Shown piece by piece: positions 7,504 through 12,367 of a DNA stretch of 12,367 nucleotides. The stretch is from assembly GCA_934279105.1 (NCBI GenBank), contig CAKQWR010000046.1, positions 1 to 12,367 of the forward strand, read 5' to 3'. The DNA is from an uncultured Oribacterium sp. (GTDB lineage Bacteria > Bacillota > Clostridia > Lachnospirales > Lachnospiraceae). Numbering within the stretch: the stretch's first letter is position 1; each line of letters opens with the position of its first letter. The position numbers were made by a program, and so were the translations under genes. The notes under the pieces were generated by a model. That model had not been told where the DNA came from. It worked only from the letters and a program-made list of their open reading frames with translations, and ran no database searches.

Positions 7504-8485
7504 GACGAAGCTCGATCGAGAGGTATCGTGAAAACGATACCTCTTTTAATTTGGCCTTTTCGAGCTGCTTCCGGGTGCGGATGCCCTCGAGAAGACCCGC
7601 GGCATACTCCTTTCCGAAACCCTTCCGGATGAAAAAGAGCTGCTTCACGAGGAAACCGAGGAGAAGCGGGATGGCGTTTACGAGGAGCAGGAGTGGCGGC
7701 ATGTTCTTATAGAGAAGATACACGGAGTTCCGTGCGCTGAGGCGTACCTTGAACGCGTTATACTTCGAGCCACTCGTGCCGGAGCCGACATGCTCCACCA
7801 CGGCCGTCGGGCAGTAGAGGACGCGGTAGCCATAGAGCTGTGCGCGGAAGGAAACATCGATATCCTCGAGGTAGGCGAAGTGATGCTCGTCGAAGAGACC
7901 GACCTCTCTGAAAAGTGCTGTGCGGTACATCGCAGCACCGGCACAGGCCGAGAACACGACCGCTTCCCGGTTCCAGACCGGCTTCTCGGCACGCTCGCCG
8001 AGGCCATGCTGGAACTGCCAGCCGAGGAGAGTATAGGCATCGCCGGCATCATCGATCTCGTGCGGATCATGCATCTTCACCATCTTACTGGAGAGGGCGA
8101 AGACACGGCCCTTCGGATCCTGATCCATGCGCTTCTCGAGGGCCTCGATGAAGTCCGGACGGACCTTCGTATCGTTGTTGAGAAGCAGCGTGAACTCGTA
8201 GTGCTCCTCGAGCGCCTGTCGGATGCCCTGGTTGACCGCACCGGAGAAACCGAGGTTCGCGTCGTTCAGAAGCAACTTCCGTCGTGCAGGATCCTCCGCC
8301 TGCCACGTGCGGAGCCAGGTGATATCCTGCTCGCCGGAAGCATTGTCGATCACGAGGGTCGTAAAATCCCTCACCGTCTGGCGGGACAGCGCCTCCATGC
8401 AGTCCGGCAGGAAGCGAAGACCGTTATAGTTCGGAATCACGACCAGGGTACGGCTCGTGTTATGTGTGGTTTCAGATGTCGGCAT
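7436..8485 (-). CDS. Glycosyltransferase family 2, WbbL-like (rhamnosyltransferase type)
   Basis: A 349-aa GT2 enzyme of the WbbL/RfbF-like group, whose characterised members often transfer rhamnose from dTDP-rhamnose. Visible motifs are VVIPNYNG (15-22), the DNASG turn (47-51), NLGFSGAVNQGI (77-88), the metal-binding LLNNDT (101-106), CAGAAMYR (181-188), and GLFDEHHFAYLEDIDVSFR (196-214) with the catalytic-loop EDID. Near residue 255 a hydrophobic C-terminal stretch (LLLLVNAIPLLLGFLVKQLFF) suggests membrane association. The ATG at 8485 is preceded by GAGG 9 nt upstream and an extended -10 promoter near 8555, so the gene is transcribed on its own. It converges on the flippase gene and the coding regions overlap by 68 bp. 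No terminator is visible after its own stop at 7436, so its transcripts may run antisense into the flippase gene. Confidence 0.9.
   Translation of the reverse strand: MPTSETTHNTSRTLVVIPNYNGLRFLPDCMEALSRQTVRDFTTLVIDNASGEQDITWLRTWQAEDPARRKLLLNDANLGFSGAVNQGIRQALEEHYEFTLLLNNDTKVRPDFIEALEKRMDQDPKGRVFALSSKMVKMHDPHEIDDAGDAYTLLGWQFQHGLGERAEKPVWNREAVVFSACAGAAMYRTALFREVGLFDEHHFAYLEDIDVSFRAQLYGYRVLYCPTAVVEHVGSGTSGSKYNAFKVRLSARNSVYLLYKNMPPLLLLVNAIPLLLGFLVKQLFFIRKGFGKEYAAGLLEGIRTRKQLEKAKLKEVSFSRYLSIELRLIDQTLAYVLQLARKYTAKARG
7519..7547 (+). terminator. Intrinsic terminator of the + operon, inside the opposing gene
   Basis: AGAGGTATCGT (7519-7529) pairs perfectly with ACGATACCTCT (7534-7544) across a GAAA tetraloop, followed by TTTTAATTT on the + strand. 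It lies 16 bp beyond the flippase stop and wholly within the coding sequence of the - strand GT2 gene. On the - strand the hairpin is not followed by T residues, so it should terminate + transcripts only. Confidence 0.85.
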
Positions 8486-8552
8486 AGACAGATACCTCGA
8501 TTCAGATGATGGACAGGATCAGAAAGCAGCAGTTTCTGTTAAAAGTCATATC

Positions 8553-8561
8553 ATTATAGCA
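8553..8561 (-). promoter_or_regulatory. Extended -10 promoter of the convergent GT2 gene
   Basis: Read on the - strand, 8561-8553 is TGCTATAAT, a full TGn-TATAAT extended -10 element. No good -35 is present 17 bp upstream (CTGTAT), which extended -10 promoters tolerate. The start would fall near 8546, about 60 nt before the ATG at 8485. Confidence 0.65.
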
Positions 8562-8622
8562 TAGAAGAAACGGGAATACAGGTGGATTTGGCAGATTTGA
8601 TACAGTGATAACCACTTGAATG

Positions 8623-8652
8623 AAAAAAGAGTCAGCTCCTTCGAGCTGACTC
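8623..8652 (-). terminator. Intrinsic terminator of the GtrII cassette
   Basis: On the - strand a perfect 10-bp stem, GAGTCAGCTC pairing with GAGCTGACTC (8652-8643 and 8638-8629), closes on the loop GAAG and is followed by TTTTTT (8628-8623). It begins 3 bp after the GtrII stop codon and precedes the separate promoter of the downstream GT2 gene, so the two are distinct transcription units. Confidence 0.92.
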
Positions 8653-8655
8653 CGG

Positions 8656-10272
8656 TTAATCGCTTAATTTCACATACGTAATTCCATCGATCACTTTCAC
8701 GCATCCGTTATCCGGATAGGAAGGCATCTGTTTTATTCGTAGATCGTTGCTATGGATGGTTTGAAATCCGCTATGGACACCACGGATGCAGTATAGCGTT
8801 TTCGCTTCTTTGGTTGGCATTCCGTTTTTCATATCTTCTACCGTATATTTCGCAACCCGAGTATCATCCGGTGTCAGATATTTATATCGGTGAAGTGCAA
8901 ATCGTTTAAATATCGAACTATGGTCTCTGTTGAAAAGTTTATGAAGGTATTCTGAGTATTCCACATTGAAAAAGTAGCTGTTTACCTCATTTACATCCAG
9001 TGTGCCGATAAAACAGATTTCGTTTTCGTTTTGAAAATTTTCACATGCCGCGAGTTTACTTTCGATATCATGGACCGCTTCCGCTGCAAGTTCATTTGCC
9101 TTCTGAAATCCTGTATAAATCGTGACGTTTCGATAAGTGGAATATAAACTTGCAGTGATCATTACGAGTGTTACGAGAGGCAATGCGGTTTTCTTTATTT
9201 CGGCGAGAGTAGCCGTCTTTCCTTGAATCGGCATGCCGTCAAGTGCATTTATGAAAAGCAGCGGCAGGATGAAAATGAAATACCAGTTCATACAAATGCG
9301 TTCCGGTACTTCTTTTTCAACAAACATCGGTAAATTGACCATTATTGGAAGGATGATAAAAAGGAGCAGCAAAAGGTCTTTTTTACTTTGTGTCTTCACT
9401 TTTACGAATGAAAAAACGAACAGATATAGAAATAGAAGGAATGACAGCGCAATGCTGATTCGAGCCACCATGTTATCACAAAAGAAGTATTTATTCGTAA
9501 AAATGAACGAGAATATAAGCGTATACGACGTTTTTATCAGATGCAAGATATCCGTGAATCCATAAGAGGGAACGACGTTTTCGCTCATATTTGCATAACC
9601 CTCGATTGATAAGCCTGCGACCTTTAAGGCAAATTTATTCGCAAGCACATAAAGGATAAGCGCGGAACATACTGTGAATATATAGCGAAATGTATGCTCG
9701 GACCATGTCTTCACTTCTGCATCGTCCTTTAACAGTTCAAACATCTGATAAAGGAAAATGACCAGGATCACCGTCGCAAAATACGCTTGATAGATGCCGA
9801 GCGACAGCATCAGAAGTATCGCCGGCATGACCATCATTTTTCGTTTAACAATGAGATATGTGCTGAACATGGATAGTAAAAAACAGAAGCCATACATGTG
9901 CGCAACATAATAATAGACGAGTACGCCGCTGTTAACAGCAGACGTCATGATAACTGCCCCTATGAGGCAGCTCTTCACTGTACTGTTTACATCAAATGTA
10001 AGAAGGATAAAAATGACCGCAAGGGCGACAAAGAGAATATATAATAAAACATTTATATAACGATAGGGGAAATAAAAGCCGGCGAGGTCAAACAAAATGT
10101 CGAGGTAATGACCGATGAATCTCCCTGATGTCATAAGTGCCTGTGTGCTTCCGTATGCCCGAATGGAATCCGTTGCATCTGTATAGAAGAAAAGCGCCTG
10201 TGCATTTGCGATCACGCCTATAAGAAAAATATATGCGTAGCTTGATTTAATAGTATTCTTTATATCCTCCAT
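8656..10272 (-). CDS. GtrII-family membrane glucosyltransferase domain protein
   Basis: A 538-aa polytopic membrane protein resembling the Glucos_trans_II (GtrII) family. Characterised members move glucose from a lipid carrier onto surface polysaccharide outside the membrane. The N-terminal membrane segment (about 12-30) is followed by an acidic loop, YTDATDSIRAYG, and the family-like LMTSGRFIGHYLDILF with Gly-Arg at 50-51. Further on, VYYYVAHMYGF and MLSLGIYQAYFA lie in successive membrane helices. About ten hydrophobic segments are visible up to residue ~390, and a hydrophilic C-terminal domain of ~150 residues follows. The ATG at 10272 lies 26 bp inside the upstream gene. GGAGG at 13 nt upstream is the nearest Shine-Dalgarno, so coupling is likely. 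Codon use is markedly AT-richer than in the + operon, suggesting separate acquisition. No GtrA or GtrB partner is in the window. The family call is by pattern, not by search. Confidence 0.75.
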   Translation of the reverse strand: MEDIKNTIKSSYAYIFLIGVIANAQALFFYTDATDSIRAYGSTQALMTSGRFIGHYLDILFDLAGFYFPYRYINVLLYILFVALAVIFILLTFDVNSTVKSCLIGAVIMTSAVNSGVLVYYYVAHMYGFCFLLSMFSTYLIVKRKMMVMPAILLMLSLGIYQAYFATVILVIFLYQMFELLKDDAEVKTWSEHTFRYIFTVCSALILYVLANKFALKVAGLSIEGYANMSENVVPSYGFTDILHLIKTSYTLIFSFIFTNKYFFCDNMVARISIALSFLLFLYLFVFSFVKVKTQSKKDLLLLLFIILPIMVNLPMFVEKEVPERICMNWYFIFILPLLFINALDGMPIQGKTATLAEIKKTALPLVTLVMITASLYSTYRNVTIYTGFQKANELAAEAVHDIESKLAACENFQNENEICFIGTLDVNEVNSYFFNVEYSEYLHKLFNRDHSSIFKRFALHRYKYLTPDDTRVAKYTVEDMKNGMPTKEAKTLYCIRGVHSGFQTIHSNDLRIKQMPSYPDNGCVKVIDGITYVKLSD

Positions 10273-10762
10273 CTGTAATGATGTACCTCCGTAAACCGTC
10301 TAGTCCGCTGTTCGAGCCTTCAATAAATGAAAGTTCATCGATCGTGAGGCTGCACTCTCCATTTCTGTCAAAATAAAGTGGTGTGTAATAGATCGTTTTG
10401 TTTTTTATTTTTTTACCATCTTCTCCAATGTAAGATAATCGAGTCATATCGATGTCCTGCATCGAAGATAAAGGGATATCTTTCGAGTGATGAAGCATTC
10501 CATCCGTTTTTGTGTACACCCATTCACTTGTAACCATACGCCCGCGCTCATCTATGAAATAGCCGTCTGAAAGCCATCTGTTTACCGCACCGGAACCATC
10601 TGTGTAATACCACTCTCCGTCGGTAAAGAGCCAGGTGCCCGTTTCGGTCTGCTTTCCTGCACTTATACATTTATTACCTGTAATCAATGCCAGTATGAGT
10701 ACAAGCAGTGTGACATACTGCATTACAGAATGGTTATTAGACGTAATTTTAAAATGATGCAT
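10247..10762 (-). CDS. Small exported protein with cell-wall-binding-like repeats
   Basis: A 171-aa protein of no recognised single family. Residues 14-30 (MQYVTLLVLILALITGN) form a hydrophobic signal peptide or membrane anchor; Cys-32 is present but without a proper lipobox. Residues 43-83 contain two Trp/Tyr/Gly-rich units (TWLFTDGEWYYTDGSG; then RWLSDGYFIDERGRMVTSEW) resembling choline- or glucan-binding repeats, which bind wall teichoic acids or glucans. The rest has two more loosely similar pieces (YTPLYFDRNGECS; YIITDGGYKEYY). Far fewer repeats are present than in typical wall-binding proteins and no catalytic domain is attached. The start at 10762 lacks a well-placed Shine-Dalgarno; Met-14 (10723) is an alternative. 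It overlaps the GtrII gene by 26 bp, which suggests a shared function. It may be an accessory or anchoring subunit, or a degraded remnant. Confidence 0.65.
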   Translation of the reverse strand: MHHFKITSNNHSVMQYVTLLVLILALITGNKCISAGKQTETGTWLFTDGEWYYTDGSGAVNRWLSDGYFIDERGRMVTSEWVYTKTDGMLHHSKDIPLSSMQDIDMTRLSYIGEDGKKIKNKTIYYTPLYFDRNGECSLTIDELSFIEGSNSGLDGLRRYIITDGGYKEYY

Positions 10763-10782
10763 ATTCGTTCTGAACCACCCGT
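10758..10782 (-). repeat. Copy A of a duplicated start-site leader
   Basis: On the - strand this reads ACGGG, then TGGTTC, then AGAACGAATATGCA, where ATG is the start of the 171-aa gene. The same ACGGG and AGAACGAATATGCA blocks occur, without the six intervening bases, at the acyltransferase start (11872-11890). Confidence 0.7.
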
Positions 10783-10856
10783 CTTGAAATGACGAAAAAA
10801 ATAAAGAGCTTAATCCACATAGAGTGTAGCGAAAAGAGTATCTTCGTATGTCGCCT

Positions 10857-11876
10857 CTATATATGGCTGCCGGCCTGTTTATGTTCTATCCGTTTTTTCG
10901 ACCATGCAATACATGGTTTCTCTACTCCTGAATGGAGAATTGCCGCCAGTGACACACTTGTAACCAGTACAATGATTACTTTTTTCGCCCATCCTGTTTC
11001 TGTTGCATTTAATCGCATTAATATCGGATAATGAATGAGATACAGTGGAAAACTGATTTCTCCGATCCATTGCAGAATGCGGCTTTTATTAAGCCACTCT
11101 ATCCATATTTTACCTTTTACAATTCCAAGAATAATCAGGCACCATAATCCGCCCATCAGCAGATATTTATTCTGCAGATAAGCAGACGGCGCTATGCCCC
11201 ACAGCTTCTGTCGAAACCATGGCGTAAGGGACAGCATAATGCCTGCCAGCACCAGTACGAATGCATCTGCTCCCAGGCTGTTTTGCTTCCAGTTGCTCCA
11301 GAAGTCCCAGATCATTGCCAGAAGCATTCCCATCAAAAATACCGGAACATACCAGCGTAACTGCACGGAGTTTTCTGTATATGTCGTAAATGGAAAAGCC
11401 ACTGATAGCATGATGCCGATTCCTGCGATTACCGCAAACAGCCATTTCCTATCCTTTATGATCTGCTGCAACAGCCAGAACAGCGGTGCAATCAGGAAAA
11501 ACTTCATAATCACCGGCATGTACCAGAAGTGCCCATATCCATCTACAAGCAATAAATGCCGCAGCAGTTCCTTTCCATCCGGAATAAATCCGAGTCCCAT
11601 GGAAATCAACAGCACAGCCAGATACGGTATCATGATCCGAATGATTTTCCTGACATAATAGCTCATAAGGTTCTGTCCATTTAAAGACTGCTTCTTCTGA
11701 CAGAGCGGATAAAAAAACCAGAATCCGCTGAAAATCATAAACAGCCAGACACCTATTTTTCCACAGCCGCTAAAATACATTCCATAATTTGTCGAGCTTG
11801 CGCCGAGATGTGCTGCCAGTACAAATAGACAGCCTATTCCACGCAGGCTTGAAAGCCATGCTATTTTTTTTTGCAT
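10857..11876 (-). CDS. Acyltransferase family 3 membrane protein (OafA/YrhL-like)
   Basis: A 339-aa integral membrane O-acyltransferase likely to add acetyl or another acyl group to a surface glycan. The N-terminus (IAWLSSLRGIGCLFVLAAHLGAS) carries the family's conserved Arg-12 and His-23. About ten membrane segments follow, with FMIFSGFWFFYPL, HFWYMPVIMKFFLIAPLFW and the late EISFPLYLIHYPILM. The C-terminus has the usual VEKP motif near residue 320. The length is that of the bare membrane domain, without a fused SGNH domain. The ATG at 11876 was preferred to one 14 codons upstream because GGGAG lies 7 nt before it and the conserved domain begins there; the upstream codons run through a palindrome. 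It heads an AT-rich - strand run ahead of the repeat protein and GtrII genes, fitting a glycan-decoration role. The acyl donor and target are unknown. Confidence 0.88.
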   Translation of the reverse strand: MQKKIAWLSSLRGIGCLFVLAAHLGASSTNYGMYFSGCGKIGVWLFMIFSGFWFFYPLCQKKQSLNGQNLMSYYVRKIIRIMIPYLAVLLISMGLGFIPDGKELLRHLLLVDGYGHFWYMPVIMKFFLIAPLFWLLQQIIKDRKWLFAVIAGIGIMLSVAFPFTTYTENSVQLRWYVPVFLMGMLLAMIWDFWSNWKQNSLGADAFVLVLAGIMLSLTPWFRQKLWGIAPSAYLQNKYLLMGGLWCLIILGIVKGKIWIEWLNKSRILQWIGEISFPLYLIHYPILMRLNATETGWAKKVIIVLVTSVSLAAILHSGVEKPCIAWSKKRIEHKQAGSHI

Positions 11877-11890
11877 ATTCGTTCTCCCGT
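11872..11890 (-). repeat. Copy B of a duplicated start-site leader
   Basis: On the - strand this reads ACGGG directly joined to AGAACGAATATGCA, with ATG the acyltransferase start. It carries a well-placed GGGAG Shine-Dalgarno 7 nt before the ATG. In copy A six extra bases break up that site. Confidence 0.7.
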
Positions 11891-11903
11891 ACCCATGATG
11901 AGG

Positions 11904-11929
11904 CACTACATAATACATATTATGTAGTG
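11904..11929. promoter_or_regulatory. Perfect 11-bp-arm palindrome, candidate operator
   Basis: CACTACATAAT (11904-11914) and ATTATGTAGTG (11919-11929) are exact inverted copies around ACAT. It begins a few bases downstream of the predicted transcription start of the acyltransferase gene. It could bind a dimeric repressor or fold as a 5'-leader hairpin. The stem is AT-rich with no strong T-tract. Confidence 0.6.
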
Positions 11930-11939
11930 GTTTCCTTAT

Positions 11940-11948
11940 TTTATATCA
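11940..11948 (-). promoter_or_regulatory. Possible extended -10 promoter of the acyltransferase cassette
   Basis: Read on the - strand, 11948-11940 is TGATATAAA, close to the TGn-TATAAT extended -10 consensus. No -35 match is seen at 17 bp (ACTGGA). The predicted start near 11933 would place the 26-bp palindrome at about +4 to +29 of the transcript. Confidence 0.45.
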
Positions 11949-12019
11949 CGAGTTTTAGTTTTTCCAGTATGTTGATTTTGATTATCCTGATTATTCTATC
12001 TTTTGATGACAACATAAAG

Positions 12020-12061
12020 AGGCTGCCCTATGATCGGTGAACACCGTTCGTGGGGCAGCCT
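12020..12061. terminator. Probable bidirectional intrinsic terminator
   Basis: AGGCTGCCC (12020-12028) pairs with GGGCAGCCT (12053-12061), and pairing continues inward with wobbles to GGT/ACC around a GAAC loop. On the + strand GTTATTTTTAATGG follows. On the - strand CTTTATGTTG follows. It lies 30 bp past the stop of the L,D-transpeptidase gene, whose transcript it would end, and shields the acyltransferase cassette. Confidence 0.75.
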
Positions 12062-12091
12062 GTTATTTTTAATGGTGAATGAATGCAAAGT

Positions 12092-12367
12092 TTACTGTGG
12101 TTCGCCCTGGCCGGCAGCGGCAGCGGATTCTGCTTCCTTCACGGCCTGCTCTTCAGCGGCGCGTGCAGCGGCATCCTGCTGTGCGGTTACGACCGGATCG
12201 GTCGGATCGTAGGTCTGGTCTCTCGGGATCGGCTGCTCGATGGCATCCTTCTCGATCGGGCCCTTATCCCACATATCGTTGTAGATGATGACGGGTGTGC
12301 CGTTTCCACAGTTGTTGTAGATCCATGCACAGTCGACGGCCTTCAGACGGATGCATCCACCGGAAAC
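12092..12367 (-). CDS. L,D-transpeptidase (YkuD) C-terminal part, 5'-truncated by window edge
   Basis: The frame is open to the window edge and gives 91 residues. It starts in the catalytic motif V-S-G-G-C-I-R-L (Cys-5 of the fragment is the expected nucleophile), followed by KAVDCAWIYNNC and GTPVIIY, the standard end of a YkuD/ErfK domain. Such enzymes form 3-3 peptidoglycan crosslinks or attach proteins to the wall, outside the membrane. The signal peptide, any binding domains and the HGT-type histidine lie outside the window. After the domain comes a ~55-residue tail with IEQPIPRDQ and DPTDPVV, ending in an Ala/Glu/Gln-rich, probably disordered segment (AAARAAEEQAVKEAESAAAA). An in-frame ATG at 12274 is internal and not the start. 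Base composition returns to the GC-richer style of the left half. Confidence 0.9.
   Translation of the reverse strand, partial: VSGGCIRLKAVDCAWIYNNCGNGTPVIIYNDMWDKGPIEKDAIEQPIPRDQTYDPTDPVVTAQQDAAARAAEEQAVKEAESAAAAGQGEPQ

Noticed and set aside
7790..8509. 239-codon + strand frame opposite the WbbL-like GT2
   Set aside because: The - strand frame carries every GT2 motif in order. The + frame is a Glu/Arg/Leu-rich shadow without a ribosome site.
10795..10801. Run of seven T on the - strand after the acyltransferase gene, considered as a terminator
   Set aside because: No stable stem precedes it (only weak CGAA/TTCG-type pairings), so the acyltransferase and downstream genes are more likely co-transcribed.
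11789..12040. 83-codon + strand frame spanning the acyltransferase start and upstream region
   Set aside because: It is antisense to the conserved N-terminus of the acyltransferase and runs through the palindrome and an AT-rich gap. No domain or ribosome site supports it.

Overview
The window looks like a chromosomal segment of a Gram-positive Bacillota, probably a gut or oral member of the Clostridia or Erysipelotrichia. This rests on the Shine-Dalgarno usage, the long-form leucine biosynthesis enzyme, an L,D-transpeptidase, a cell-wall-repeat protein and the style of the surface-polysaccharide genes. Genus cannot be fixed from the sequence alone.

Layout, left to right. (1) 1-1557, + strand: the 3' part of leuA (2-isopropylmalate synthase). 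(2) 1558-1961: a long gene-free stretch. It holds a 258-nt nested inverted repeat (1562-1819), two smaller hairpins and a TATAAT box. (3) 1962-7503, + strand: a tightly packed, partly overlapping five-gene polysaccharide operon. It encodes a GT8 glycosyltransferase, a GT-B-like glycosyltransferase, two GT2 glycosyltransferases and a Wzx/TuaB-type flippase. (4) 7436-8485, - strand: a WbbL-like GT2 gene converging on the flippase gene with a 68-bp coding overlap. The + operon's intrinsic terminator (7519-7547) lies inside this opposing gene. (5) 8656-11876, - strand: a visibly AT-richer cassette with an OafA-type acyltransferase, a small exported protein with cell-wall-binding-like repeats, and a GtrII-family membrane glucosyltransferase. 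It ends in a strong terminator (8623-8652). A perfect 26-bp palindrome sits at its presumed promoter. (6) 12092-12367, - strand: the C-terminal end of an L,D-transpeptidase, separated from the cassette by a probable bidirectional terminator (12020-12061).

How the genes may work together (inference): the glycosyltransferases assemble a lipid-linked repeat unit on the inner face of the membrane and the flippase moves it outward. The GtrII enzyme and the acyltransferase would add glucosyl and acyl decorations outside, and the small repeat protein may act at the wall. No priming transferase, polymerase, chain-length kinase or nucleotide-sugar genes are in the window, so the pathway must be completed elsewhere.

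The least explained elements are the giant nested hairpin after leuA, the terminator embedded in a convergent coding region, the GtrII/repeat-protein/acyltransferase cassette, and a duplicated start-site leader within that cassette.
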